Shown here: positions 52,588 to 61,540 of the stretch, piece after piece
Position numbering within the stretch: the stretch's first letter is position 1
Layout of the letters: every line of letters begins with the position of its first letter
DNA from: Coprococcus eutactus
Lineage (GTDB): Bacteria; Bacillota; Clostridia; Lachnospirales; Lachnospiraceae
NCBI RefSeq assembly: GCF_025149915.1
Contig: NZ_CP102278.1
Location: forward strand, 2,463,501-2,527,500
Direction: 5' to 3'
DNA: 64,000 nt
Notes under the pieces: generated by a model
Databases searched by the model: none
What the model was told of the DNA's origin: nothing
What the model saw: only the letters and a program-made list of their open reading frames with translations
Position numbers and translations under genes: made by a program

Positions 52588-53781
52588 TTATTCACTTTTT
52601 ACAAACTCAACTATCATAAACGTGTCATCTTCAGCTTTTGTTATACTGATCATTCCATCTGACGAACATCCAGTCCAGTCCACCCGCTTATCATCAATAA
52701 CATTATAAGCCCCTTCAGCTGAGAAACCTTTGTTCTCACATAACTCCACGTATTCTTTGACCTTGGCTGTATCAATATTATAAACTACGCATCTAAGCTT
52801 AGCCGAATCACTCGAAACCGGGTAAATACCAGGTTTGTCAAGCGACAGATAGCACTCCCCACTCTCTGGTTTTGGCGCATACTGGCTCATAGTGCTGGCG
52901 TCCCAGCCGGCAGTAACTGAACCAGCACGATTTCTGTCTCCTCCCACGGTAATTACTATGCTGCCTTTGCCGACGCCTATGGCAACATAGTCCATTGCAG
53001 CATTTTCTGAAAATGCCATAAATCCGCGATCATACTCCACGATGTCCTGGTTGAAACCTTCCTTTTTATACTTATCAACCAAATATTCGAAATCACCCTC
53101 TGTCAGGTTATCCACCCTGTACGCACACTCAAATCCTGTATAATCATTGTTCAACAGAGTAACCTCACCTCTGTCAGGTACAGATGCAATATCACTACAG
53201 ATTCCCTTGATCCACTCTGTATAGTTGGGATTTCCAGTATCATTCTTTACCTTGTCCGCAGTTATAACATCAGTGGATCCTCCTTCTTTTATCTTTTTTT
53301 CATAGTCCAGATAGTCAATCCCATTAAGTCTTAGCGCCAATTGTGCCAGCCTCTTATAAGTATTCTCGTCAGAACTGGAAACCCTATAATATCTGTCCTC
53401 ATCGTAATCCATACAGTACTGATTGTCATAATATACTATGTGTTTGCTTGCATCACCACATTCAACAGCTGTATAAAACTCCAAGTCCACAAATTTATCA
53501 TATAATTCCGGATGTTCAATACTGTCAATAAAAGAATATTTAGATATTACTTCCTCTGGTATCTCATCCATATCGATTTCCTCATAATCCATATCATTGA
53601 CAAGTTTAGCCAATTCCTTAACCCGCATCTTTGCAGGAGAGGCAGAGAGAGTACCCACTGCCTTATTCGCTGTCTTTATTCCTGCAAATACTCCGATCTT
53701 CTTTGTTCCCCCATCATTTCCACAGGCGGTCAGCGCCATGGAAGCCGCCAGCAGAAGTGCCACCAACTTTGTCTTTTTCAT
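52588..53781 (-). CDS. Lipoprotein of unknown function, ECF cluster copy 1
   Basis: This 397-residue protein has a lipoprotein signal with lipobox LTAC (Cys near residue 20). ATG at 53781 is used because GGGAGAAATATTTAC precedes it; the longer frame lacks a ribosome site. It is paralogous over its length to the protein at 51704-50475. No known domain was recognised. An ECF-type promoter motif (TGTAAT-N19-GTATAT) lies in its leader, shared with the leader of the sigma gene, so the sigma factor may drive it directly. Confidence 0.85.
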   Translation of the reverse strand: MKKTKLVALLLAASMALTACGNDGGTKKIGVFAGIKTANKAVGTLSASPAKMRVKELAKLVNDMDYEEIDMDEIPEEVISKYSFIDSIEHPELYDKFVDLEFYTAVECGDASKHIVYYDNQYCMDYDEDRYYRVSSSDENTYKRLAQLALRLNGIDYLDYEKKIKEGGSTDVITADKVKNDTGNPNYTEWIKGICSDIASVPDRGEVTLLNNDYTGFECAYRVDNLTEGDFEYLVDKYKKEGFNQDIVEYDRGFMAFSENAAMDYVAIGVGKGSIVITVGGDRNRAGSVTAGWDASTMSQYAPKPESGECYLSLDKPGIYPVSSDSAKLRCVVYNIDTAKVKEYVELCENKGFSAEGAYNVIDDKRVDWTGCSSDGMISITKAEDDTFMIVEFVKSE

Positions 53782-53830
53782 TGTAAATATTTCTCCCTCT
53801 CCTAGAGGCGAACATTTTACGCGCCCCTTC

Positions 53831-53867
53831 AACAATATACTTCCCTTTTTTCATGTAAAATTACAGT
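53831..53867 (-). promoter_or_regulatory. Candidate ECF-sigma promoter for the lipoprotein gene
   Basis: On the minus strand TGTAAT and GTATAT are exactly 19 bases apart, directly after the anti-sigma stop codon. The same pair with the same spacing precedes the sigma gene at 55346-55378. Confidence 0.5.
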
Positions 53868-53881
53868 TAAAAAAATTTTTT

Positions 53882-54718
53882 TTATTTCCCAATCTTAATC
53901 TGATCCAATATGTAATGTATATCATCCTCTGACATATCGTCAAATACCATATTGCCATAATAATCCCCATCCAATATCATGGTTGTACTTCTCACCCTCG
54001 TCACATATACAGATTCACCATTTTCATCGAACTGCTCGTCCTGCACAACATCGTCGGCAATATTGAAAACTATACCATTAGCGTTTGTATATACTCTCTC
54101 GTTCTGTTTGTTTTCAAATTGCAGGCTGTATCCCACATCGTCAGCAACATTTCCGCCCCATATCTCCTCAGTAAGGTAATATTCGCTACCATTATACTCT
54201 GCTACCACATCTATGAATTTTGCGTAATCATTATCACAATACGCATATGTGTATGTAACATCAGTAACTTCACCTGGAAGAGTATCAAACCACAGCTTCA
54301 TACCTGTATCTGCCACTGCATCCTCGTATGTACTATAGATGTATATATCATTTGTATATGAACCTAGTATCTCAGTACTCTTGGTTATCCACTTTTCTGT
54401 ACCATCGCTTATTTCTCCGCCAATCTGCTCAACCTCCGGTTCAGGTGTCTCGGTCTCAAACCACTCATCACGCACATAATCAGGATTTCCTGTCGACATT
54501 GTGTGTTCCGTGTAGAATATCTTCTTTAACACTTCCGCCCCGGCATGCACTGTTGCCGATCCAACCGCCAGCACAGCCAGCGTCACTGTGGCAGCCTTTA
54601 CCAGCTTGCTTGTCGTTCTCGGGAAATTTATTATCTTACTCTTCTTATATGTAAGTGCTTCCTCTATGTACCTGTCGTCTATATTAGTAAGCGCTTCCTC
54701 AACCAATTCTTTCTTCAT
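53882..54718 (-). CDS. Putative anti-sigma factor, single membrane helix
   Basis: This 278-residue protein has an N-terminal cytosolic part of about 37 residues, one membrane helix (about residues 38-57) and an extracellular domain of about 215 residues rich in Asp, Glu and Tyr. The gene overlaps the sigma gene by 20 bases and is translated in a different frame, the classic arrangement of a sigma/anti-sigma pair. The short cytosolic part would bind the sigma factor and the outer part would sense the envelope. The outer domain belongs to no family I recognise. The second cluster copy lacks this gene. Confidence 0.75.
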   Translation of the reverse strand: MKKELVEEALTNIDDRYIEEALTYKKSKIINFPRTTSKLVKAATVTLAVLAVGSATVHAGAEVLKKIFYTEHTMSTGNPDYVRDEWFETETPEPEVEQIGGEISDGTEKWITKSTEILGSYTNDIYIYSTYEDAVADTGMKLWFDTLPGEVTDVTYTYAYCDNDYAKFIDVVAEYNGSEYYLTEEIWGGNVADDVGYSLQFENKQNERVYTNANGIVFNIADDVVQDEQFDENGESVYVTRVRSTTMILDGDYYGNMVFDDMSEDDIHYILDQIKIGK

Positions 54719-55268
54719 ACCAATTCTCCTTTACAAGATACTGTTTCAGTTTCTCCCTTATCCTGTGCAAATGCACATTTACATAATTGGTACTCAGAGA
54801 CATTTCCTCCGCTATCTCCGGAATCTCCATGCAAAACCAGTACTTCTTGACAAACATAACCCTGTCCACTTCCTTAAGACCTTCCAGAAATTTGTTTAAT
54901 CTGTCTGTAAGTTCCTGGGCAGTGATCCGTTCGTCCACCTCTCCGCATGCCGCCACGCACTCTGATATCTCATCCAGAGATGCGTCGTAGTAGGAATTTC
55001 GCTTCTCTGCGGTATTATGTCTGTATCGCTTGAGCGACAGATTCCTCACTATCTTGCAGATGTATGCCACAAATGGATCCGGTTCCTCCGGTGGGATTGT
55101 TTCCCAGAGTGTCAGATATGTATCGCTGACACACTCCTCCGCATCCTCATTGTTCTTCAAAATCCTGTCAGATATTGATTTGCATAATTTTCCATATTTC
55201 TCGGAAGTAGCAGTAATTGCCTCCTCACACCTTTTAAAAAACAGTTCAATTATCAGCTGATCGTTCAT
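54699..55268 (-). CDS. ECF-type RNA polymerase sigma factor
   Basis: This 189-residue sigma-70 family protein has region 2 (about residues 20-90: VSDTYLTLWETIPPEEPDPF, then ICKIVRNLSLKRYR) and region 4 (about 130-182: FWFCMEIPEIAEEM-like helix-turn-helix, SLSTNYVNVHLHRIREKL). It would direct RNA polymerase to envelope-response genes when its anti-sigma partner releases it. The anti-sigma gene overlaps its 3' end. The same promoter-like motif occurs before this gene and before the lipoprotein gene, which fits self-activation. Confidence 0.9.
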   Translation of the reverse strand: MNDQLIIELFFKRCEEAITATSEKYGKLCKSISDRILKNNEDAEECVSDTYLTLWETIPPEEPDPFVAYICKIVRNLSLKRYRHNTAEKRNSYYDASLDEISECVAACGEVDERITAQELTDRLNKFLEGLKEVDRVMFVKKYWFCMEIPEIAEEMSLSTNYVNVHLHRIREKLKQYLVKENWYEERIG

Positions 55269-55345
55269 TTGTCAATTACCCTCGCATATATATATCGAAT
55301 CCCCGAAGTTATCGCTTAAAGATCTTTTGTCTTTTAACTCCCTCA

Positions 55346-55378
55346 TACATATACTACCTTTCTGTTTTATCAAATTAC
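55346..55378 (-). promoter_or_regulatory. Candidate ECF-sigma autoregulated promoter
   Basis: On the minus strand TGTAAT and GTATAT are exactly 19 bases apart, about 80 bases before the sigma start codon. The motif and spacing recur in the lipoprotein leader. Confidence 0.5.
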
Positions 55379-55461
55379 ACTTTCCGAGAAAAAAATTTTA
55401 ATTTTCCATCTGTTTCTTCACCATTTGAAGAACACGCAGTTCCCTCTTTATCATAACCTCA

Positions 55462-56799
55462 TCATCTCTTATTCGACCTCCGCCAGATCTTTCTCTCCTG
55501 GGCCTCCTTTATCAGCATGTCCCGGAAATCAGGATGAGCTATGGATATCAGTGCCTCCGCTCTCTCCCATGTGGAACGCCCTTCAAGGTTTATCACACCG
55601 TACTCTGTCGCCAAAAAATACACCTGACTTCTCGGCGAGGTGATGATATCTCCGTTGAACTGTGGCTTTACCCTGGAATGCTTCATTCCATTCCTGTCGG
55701 TGTGAGTGGAACTCATGCAGATAAACGCCTTGCCGCCACGAGAGCCCGATGCTCCGATCAGGAAATCAAGCTGTCCGCCGGTTCCGCTGATCTGGCGTGA
55801 ACCACTGCTCTCCGCCGCAACCTGTCCGTACAAATCCACAGCCACACAGCTGTTTATGGACACCATGTTGTCTATCTGCGATATGACATATGGCCTGTTC
55901 ACATACTCAAGTGGATATGCGGCGATTCCTGGATTGTCGTCCAGCCACTCATACAGCTCATTTGAGCCGATGGCACAGCCAAATACGCCTTTTCCACGAT
56001 CTATGTTCTTGTATTTATTTGTCAGCTTGCCCGCCTTGTACAGGGCAAGATATGCATCCGAGCAGAGCTCCGTGTGCATGGCAAGATCCTTGAGATCCGA
56101 CTGAGCCAGCATCTCACCCACCGCATTTGGCATTCCTCCGATACCAAGCTGCAGTGTTGAACCGTCCACAATATACGGAATGAGCAGCTCCGCTATCTTC
56201 CGGTCAACCTCCCGCGGTGCCTGTGTTTTCACATCAGCAAATGGCTCGTGCTCCCCCTCTACGATCATATCCACATCCGATATGTGAATACACTCGTCAT
56301 ATCCACCGCGTATCTTAGGCATGTGCTCATTCACCTCAACTATAACGATGTCCGCCTTCCTGGCAATAGGGGCAGCCACACCGGTATTTACCGAGAAGTT
56401 AAAATAACCATGCTTGTCCATAGGTCCCACCGACACCATGACCACATTTACATGGAGGAAATACTCATAGTAAGCCGCATTATTGTGGAACACCATCGGT
56501 ATATAATAGCATTTGCCCTCATCGCACAGCTTTCTCTCGTACTGCGAACAGTGCCAGCTATGATACACAAAATGCTCCTGACTGTCATCGCACTCTGCAA
56601 CCTCTATAGGCCCAGCCATCAGATTGCCCCTGATCTTCACATCGTGCAGCTCATCTCTCCGCTTTGCCAGTGCTCTGTCAAGTAGTACAGGTTTTCCAAG
56701 GGACGATGTGTAATCGACCCAGTCTCCATCCTTGACACACTCCACCGCAGCCTCCGGTGTACGCAGCTTTTCTCTATACATTTGCTGAAAATCGAACAT
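55462..56799 (-). CDS. Butyryl-CoA:acetate / 4-hydroxybutyrate CoA-transferase family enzyme
   Basis: This 445-residue enzyme belongs to the acetyl-CoA hydrolase/transferase family that includes butyryl-CoA:acetate CoA-transferase (But) and 4-hydroxybutyrate CoA-transferase. Blocks LQLGIGGMPNAVG, AMHTELCSDAY (catalytic Glu near residue 243), QISGTGGQLDF and the C-terminal ALISIAHPDFRDMLIKEA are characteristic. In Lachnospiraceae the But reaction is the last step of butyrate formation. GGGGGA precedes the ATG. It is transcribed alone. Distinguishing But from the 4-hydroxybutyrate enzyme needs a tree. Confidence 0.88.
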   Translation of the reverse strand: MFDFQQMYREKLRTPEAAVECVKDGDWVDYTSSLGKPVLLDRALAKRRDELHDVKIRGNLMAGPIEVAECDDSQEHFVYHSWHCSQYERKLCDEGKCYYIPMVFHNNAAYYEYFLHVNVVMVSVGPMDKHGYFNFSVNTGVAAPIARKADIVIVEVNEHMPKIRGGYDECIHISDVDMIVEGEHEPFADVKTQAPREVDRKIAELLIPYIVDGSTLQLGIGGMPNAVGEMLAQSDLKDLAMHTELCSDAYLALYKAGKLTNKYKNIDRGKGVFGCAIGSNELYEWLDDNPGIAAYPLEYVNRPYVISQIDNMVSINSCVAVDLYGQVAAESSGSRQISGTGGQLDFLIGASGSRGGKAFICMSSTHTDRNGMKHSRVKPQFNGDIITSPRSQVYFLATEYGVINLEGRSTWERAEALISIAHPDFRDMLIKEAQERKIWRRSNKR

Positions 56800-57021
56800 A
56801 TAAATCCCCCTTTATTGAATAACGTTTCACCGATTGTCCTCCATCACCAGTCTCAATCACTATTATCAAATAAATCAAATGCCATTTCAACATTTTTAGA
56901 GATATTCTGTGTAAATATCAATGAAAAAATTTACCAGCATTTACAATATTCCAGCCAAAATAGTCATAATATTTTCCACTTTCACTGGAACAATGCTCAT
57001 TTACATCTAATAGCAGAACGC

Positions 57022-57071
57022 AAAAAAGCCCCCCGCATACCTGCACCTTGCAGATACACAGAGGGCTCTAC
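57022..57071 (-). terminator. Terminator of hsp20 copy 1
   Basis: The arms AGCCCTC...GTATCTGC and GCAGGTATGCGGGGGGCT with a short loop are followed by TTTTTTGC on the minus strand. Confidence 0.88.
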
Positions 57072-57114
57072 GAATATTAGTCATCTGTTATTAAGTAATT
57101 ATGCATTTCTTACA

Positions 57115-57594
57115 TTATTCGATTGCGATGTAATTACTCTTCTCTACTTTCTTCTGCTCTTCCTTCTTAGGAATCGACAGCTTCAGTACGCCATGTTCAT
57201 ACTTTGCATGAATGTCTTCCTGGGTAACTCCCTCACCGACATAGAAGCTTCTGCTCATGCTGCCGGCATAACGCTCACGCCTGATGTACTTGCCGCTCTT
57301 CTTGTCCTTCTCATCCTTATCCAGACCCTTTGCAGCCTCAATTGTCAGGTAACCATCAGCAAGCTGAACCTTTACTTCATCTTTATTGAATCCTGGGAGA
57401 TCCATATCTACTTCGTATGAATCGTCTGTCTCACGGACATCGGTCTTCATCATGTTCTTTGCATGCTTACCATACAGCGCACGCTCGGTAGGTGCTAACG
57501 CTTTACTGAACTCCTTGTCAAAATCCTTTCCAAATGGGAAATAGTCATTCATCCAATCATCAAATAAATCTTCTCCAAAAATACTAGGTAACAT
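57115..57594 (-). CDS. hsp20: Hsp20-family small heat-shock protein, copy 1
   Basis: This 159-residue alpha-crystallin-type chaperone has the core domain at about residues 48-150, with the family blocks VDMDLPGFNKDEVKVQ, YVGEGVTQEDIHAKYEHGVL and the C-terminal Ile-x-Ile-type anchor. It holds unfolding proteins without ATP during heat or other stress. AAAGGAG precedes the ATG. A promoter inside a CIRCE element (57777-57803) indicates HrcA repression. It differs from copy 2 at only three residues (Lys/Arg22, Arg/His34 and Asn/Lys70 approximately). Confidence 0.95.
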   Translation of the reverse strand: MLPSIFGEDLFDDWMNDYFPFGKDFDKEFSKALAPTERALYGKHAKNMMKTDVRETDDSYEVDMDLPGFNKDEVKVQLADGYLTIEAAKGLDKDEKDKKSGKYIRRERYAGSMSRSFYVGEGVTQEDIHAKYEHGVLKLSIPKKEEQKKVEKSNYIAIE

Positions 57595-57760
57595 AAGTCA
57601 TTTCTCCTTTCAATCTCAAACAAGTGTCGGAAATTGTGGCTTCTTATGAAACCCCAAGGCACTTAGACTTTTTGTTTACTGTTACTTTCAAAATAATTGT
57701 CAAGATAAGCTTTCGGGATTCTTTCTCTTCTTTCTAATCCCTTTCCTTATCTTTAACTAT

Positions 57761-57789
57761 GTTATACACCTAGTTGTTAGCGCTGTCAA
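57761..57789 (-). promoter_or_regulatory. Heat-shock promoter of hsp20 copy 1
   Basis: TTGACA (57784-57789) and TATAAC (57761-57766) are 17 bases apart on the minus strand, with the -35 in the CIRCE element. Confidence 0.88.
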
Positions 57790-57803
57790 GAGGTGAGTGC
57801 TAA
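57777..57803. promoter_or_regulatory. CIRCE element of hsp20 copy 1
   Basis: TTAGCGCTG-N9-GAGTGCTAA matches the CIRCE consensus except at two left-arm positions; this is the HrcA repressor site. Confidence 0.93.
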
Positions 57804-57849
57804 TTCTTTTGTGAAGATTTTGTGTCCTATTCCTGTAATAGCCAATCCG

Positions 57850-59649
57850 CTATTCCGGCACAGTTTCCAGACCTATTTTGTTATCATAATAAGATTCAAC
57901 CAGAGCGCAGTCCATGATCAAAACGTAGAATACATTTCCATAATAACGGTTTTCCACAATTCTTCCGTGATCAAGAACAGGAAGATATGTTCCATCTTTT
58001 TTTGCAAAATGGAACCTTACATAGTCATTATTTCCATTGGTCTTTGCATCAATCTGTTTCCAGATGCTGGTCTCAACAGAATCCCGTTCGTCTGGATGGA
58101 TCAGGTTTCTGAATCTATGATCTGTGTAATCCAGAAAATCATCAAAATCCCTGCAGCCAGCAAATTCTATCAGTTCACGATTTGCAAATAAAATATTATC
58201 ATTTTCAGGATCAGCTATATATATAAGGAAAGCTCCCGGAAGATTCTTTGATACATCCTGAAGTGCAAACCCAAGCTGGCTTCTGTGCTGCATCTTATAA
58301 GCTCCTCGATAAGGACTGCAATTATGCTTTCCATGAAGTTTTACCGCGTAAAGTGCCATATCCGCGCATCTGATAAGCTCCGAAACATCTTCACAATCTT
58401 TTGGATATTCTGCATACCCAAGAGAAATGTAAAATGGATGCTCCCCACCATTATATGTTATATACCGTGGCTGAAGAGTAAATTGTTCTATTTTCTTTCT
58501 TGTCTCTTCCTCTGTTGTGTCAACCAGAATGGCAGAGAACTCATCACCGCCATTTCTGCAAATAATAGAATTATCATTGAAATAGCTCTGCATGTCCTGT
58601 GCAAGACTTTTCAGTGCGGCATCTCCAACTACATGACCATACATATCATTTATAAATTTAAAATCATCAATATCCATCTGTATACCCACGCAATGAATAT
58701 GAAGATCGCCCTGCATAACATTTTTGAGCTGTTCGTCAAACCCCTTACGATTCAAGAGTCCGGTCAGCGGATCTGTTATCGCCATTTTTTTTAATGTATC
58801 TCGATTTCTCTCAATCACAAGGATGACCACCGTTAATCCAGTTAAGAGCAAAATAACACATATTCCCAAAAACAGCTGCGGAAATACATTCCACCCGTGA
58901 CTCCAGCCATCAGCAGGCATTACCTCAAAATCAAATAGACTGCCGCAAAATTCAAACTCAAATGTAATCGGATTCTTCATAATATTGCCGGATGATGATA
59001 CTATCTCTGTATCATCAGACAAAGGGGAAACTGTCTTTGTCAGGGAGTAATCATAACCGAATTTTGTGAGTGCCTGAATTGATTCTGTAAATATCTCCGG
59101 AACACGTATAATTACTATGGTAAATCCCCAAAATACTTGAGAGCCATCTGCCCCCTCCAGATATACAGGATTTCTAATCGCAATGCCCTGCCCCCCCTGT
59201 TTTAAATCAAAAGGGCCCTGCATCGTGACTATATTTTTATCTCTTCCATAGCGGCATATCTCTCCACGACTTTCATCATGCATCAAATCTATCTTTCCAG
59301 CTTCATTCCCTGCCTCCGGATATATATCTGTGACAACACCGTCAGGCGCAATCTGTATGCTCTGAATAAAATCTGCCATCAGATCCCGAGCAACTTTTTG
59401 AAAATTGTCAATTTTCCCATTTTCGCTGATTGCTATCTCTTCAAGTGTATCTGTAATTGCAACTCCACGGTTCATGTCATTCTGTAGTCGTTCTGCATAT
59501 GTTGCGGCATTAAGCGCTGTGACATTCCGTACCTGTTTATAATTTGATCTATATGAATGATATAAAACTACTGTCAAAACCAGACAGCCAACCAGAAAAA
59601 TGAGAACCGGCAACATAAGCTTTTTATTATGGTTTTTACGCGAATTCAT
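57850..59649 (-). CDS. Membrane diguanylate cyclase: CHASE-like, GGDEF, then PAS-like
   Basis: This 599-residue protein has a membrane helix at about residues 12-31, an extracellular CHASE-like sensor (about 60-245), a second helix (about 257-277) and a GGDEF domain (about 285-435) with an intact RNGGDEFSAIL active-site block and the DPLTGLLNRKGFD opening. A PAS-like domain (about 455-590) follows, ending in a short charged tail. It would make cyclic di-GMP in response to an outside ligand. PAS after GGDEF is the reverse of the usual order. It lies between the two Hsp20 units and is divergent from the AEC transporter. No EAL domain or c-di-GMP receptor gene is seen nearby. Confidence 0.88.
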   Translation of the reverse strand: MNSRKNHNKKLMLPVLIFLVGCLVLTVVLYHSYRSNYKQVRNVTALNAATYAERLQNDMNRGVAITDTLEEIAISENGKIDNFQKVARDLMADFIQSIQIAPDGVVTDIYPEAGNEAGKIDLMHDESRGEICRYGRDKNIVTMQGPFDLKQGGQGIAIRNPVYLEGADGSQVFWGFTIVIIRVPEIFTESIQALTKFGYDYSLTKTVSPLSDDTEIVSSSGNIMKNPITFEFEFCGSLFDFEVMPADGWSHGWNVFPQLFLGICVILLLTGLTVVILVIERNRDTLKKMAITDPLTGLLNRKGFDEQLKNVMQGDLHIHCVGIQMDIDDFKFINDMYGHVVGDAALKSLAQDMQSYFNDNSIICRNGGDEFSAILVDTTEEETRKKIEQFTLQPRYITYNGGEHPFYISLGYAEYPKDCEDVSELIRCADMALYAVKLHGKHNCSPYRGAYKMQHRSQLGFALQDVSKNLPGAFLIYIADPENDNILFANRELIEFAGCRDFDDFLDYTDHRFRNLIHPDERDSVETSIWKQIDAKTNGNNDYVRFHFAKKDGTYLPVLDHGRIVENRYYGNVFYVLIMDCALVESYYDNKIGLETVPE

Positions 59650-59804
59650 AGTATGTCATCTCTCCTTATTTTGGATACCATTTACAAGTTCTCTACAAAT
59701 TGCACATATTTTATCGCATTCATGTAGTTTTGACAAGTCAGCATTCAGGGATGTTTTTTTAGAGGAATAGTATTATAATACAGAAACGAAAAGAGGTAAT
59801 CGCT

Positions 59805-60740
59805 ATGCAGATAAGTATAATTTTGCTCGGAAAGCTTATTAACTTTTTTATTATGATCCTGCTTGGATTTATTCTTGTCAACAAAAATATATTAAAATCA
59901 TCTGACAGCCGGATATTATCTATCATCGTGGTATACCTGGTGATGCCCTGTGCCATAATTGGTTCATTTGAGATTGATTTTACAAAAGAAAAACTGCAGG
60001 GACTGTTATTTTCCGCTGTCATTGCGGTCATTATACATGTTCTGCTTTTGATTTTTATAAATATCGGAAGGAAATTTTGGCACTGGACCCCAGTTGAATG
60101 TGCAACTGTCATGTATTCCAACTCTGGAAATATGATTATCCCACTTGTAAGTGCTATTCTGGGTTCCGACTATGTACTGTATTCATGCGCATTTATGTCT
60201 GTACAACTGATATTTCTCTGGACACACTGCAGCACAATGCTCTCCGAAAAGCCACACCTGGAATGGAAAAAGATAATATCCAATATAAATGTATTAGCCA
60301 TAATAGCAGGTCTCCTGCTATTTTTCTGCAAGATAAAACTGCCAGCCGTCATCCTTGCCCCGATAAATGACATTGGGAATATGCTTGCACCTCTAAGCAT
60401 GATAGTAACTGGTATGCTGATGGCTGATTCGCCGATTCTGGCCAGCCTGAAGAATGCAAAACTATACCTTTTCTCTGCCATCAGGCTCGTTATCTGGCCT
60501 ACTATTTTGCTGCTTATAATGTGTGTAAGTCATGTGTACGAATTTATTCCAGACGGAAGAACCTTACTACTCATAGTATACCTTGCCTCCATCACGCCAT
60601 CAGCTTCAACAATCACCCAGATGGTTCAGGTATATAACAAAGATGCAACATACTCCAGTCTTTTAAATGTATTTACTACTTTGTTCTGTATCATAACCAT
60701 GCCTTTGGCTGTCATATTGTTTTCATGGCTGATACTTTAA
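59805..60740 (+). CDS. AEC-family (auxin efflux carrier-like) transporter
   Basis: This 311-residue protein has about ten membrane segments in two bundles, with the family blocks VVYLVMPCAIIGSF and YSNSGNMIIPLVSAILG near residue 110. AEC family members carry malate, lactate or other organic acids in bacteria. AAGAGG precedes the ATG. The last bases of the gene belong to a 15-bp tandem repeat next to a REP-like element. It is transcribed away from the GGDEF gene; the substrate is unknown. Confidence 0.88.
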   Translation: MQISIILLGKLINFFIMILLGFILVNKNILKSSDSRILSIIVVYLVMPCAIIGSFEIDFTKEKLQGLLFSAVIAVIIHVLLLIFINIGRKFWHWTPVECATVMYSNSGNMIIPLVSAILGSDYVLYSCAFMSVQLIFLWTHCSTMLSEKPHLEWKKIISNINVLAIIAGLLLFFCKIKLPAVILAPINDIGNMLAPLSMIVTGMLMADSPILASLKNAKLYLFSAIRLVIWPTILLLIMCVSHVYEFIPDGRTLLLIVYLASITPSASTITQMVQVYNKDATYSSLLNVFTTLFCIITMPLAVILFSWLIL

Positions 60741-60790
60741 TGGGGATACTTTAATGGGGACGTTTCTTTTGTCATGAGGAGTGTCCCTGG
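60731..60790. repeat. Tandem 15-bp repeat and REP-like element (family B) at the AEC gene end
   Basis: GATACTTTAATGGGG occurs twice in a row (60731-60745 and 60746-60760), with the AEC stop codon in the first copy. It runs into a family B element (60756-60790): GGGGACGTTTCTTTT...GAGGAGTGTCCC. The related full element is at 62263-62350. Confidence 0.75.
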
Positions 60791-60801
60791 AACAGGCAAG
60801 C

Positions 60802-60851
60802 AAAAGAGCCCCCCGCATACCTGCACCTTGCAGATACACGGAGGGCTCTAC
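60802..60851 (-). terminator. Terminator of hsp20 copy 2
   Basis: The same hairpin as in copy 1, with one changed stem base; the T-run is shortened by one interruption (GCTCTTTTGC on the minus strand). Confidence 0.8.
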
Positions 60852-60894
60852 GAATATTAGTCATCTGTTATTAAGTAATCACGCAGTTCTTACA

Positions 60895-61374
60895 TTATTC
60901 GATTGCGATGTAATTACTCTTCTCTACTTTCTTCTGCTCTTCCTTCTTAGGAATCGACAGTTTCAGTACGCCATGTTCATACTTTGCATGAATGTCTTCC
61001 TGAGTAACTCCTTCACCGACATAGAAGCTTCTGCTCATGCTGCCGGCATAACGCTCACGCCTGATGTACTTGCCGCTCTTCTTGTCTTTCTCATCCTTAT
61101 CCAGACCCTTTGCAGCCTCAATCGTCAGGTAACCATCAGCAAGCTGAACCTTTACTTCATCTTTCTTGAATCCTGGGAGATCCATATCTACTTCATATGA
61201 ATCGTCTGTCTCACGGACATCGGTCTTCATCATGTTCTTTGCATGCTTGCCATACAGAGCATGCTCGGTAGGTGCTAACGCTTTACTGAACTCCTTGTCA
61301 AAATCCCTTCCAAATGGGAAATAGTCATTCATCCAATCATCAAATAAATCTTCTCCAAAAATACTAGGTAACAT
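60895..61374 (-). CDS. hsp20: Hsp20-family small heat-shock protein, copy 2
   Basis: This 159-residue protein is identical to copy 1 except at three residues (Arg at the FGRDF position, His in TEHALYG, Lys in GFKKDEV). The alpha-crystallin core, the ribosome site and the promoter are all preserved, so both copies should be active and give a higher dose of chaperone. The CIRCE element at 61557-61583 has one base closer to consensus than that of copy 1. Recent duplication is evident from the flanking identity. Confidence 0.95.
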   Translation of the reverse strand: MLPSIFGEDLFDDWMNDYFPFGRDFDKEFSKALAPTEHALYGKHAKNMMKTDVRETDDSYEVDMDLPGFKKDEVKVQLADGYLTIEAAKGLDKDEKDKKSGKYIRRERYAGSMSRSFYVGEGVTQEDIHAKYEHGVLKLSIPKKEEQKKVEKSNYIAIE

Positions 61375-61540
61375 AAGTCATTTCTCCTTTCAATCTCAAA
61401 CAAGTGTCGGAAATTGTGGTTTCTTATGAAACCCCAAGGCACTTAGACTTTTTGTTTACTGTTACTTTCAAAATAATTATCAAGATAAGCTTTCGGGATT
61501 CTTTCTCTTCTTTCTAATCCCTTTCCTTATCTTTAACTAT

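Larger units (their letters stand above)
57020..57827. repeat. 808-bp Hsp20 unit, copy 1
   Basis: This unit is nearly identical to 60800-61607 (offset exactly 3780 bases, about 97-98 percent by eye). It carries the terminator, the Hsp20 gene, its promoter and a CIRCE element. The 315 bases from 56800 to 57114 hold only A/T-rich sequence and this terminator. Confidence 0.92.

Noticed and set aside
56782..57420. 212-residue open frame on the plus strand over hsp20 copy 1 (and a similar one over copy 2)
   Set aside because: It is the antisense shadow of a clear Hsp20 gene and its terminator, with no ribosome site or family resemblance.
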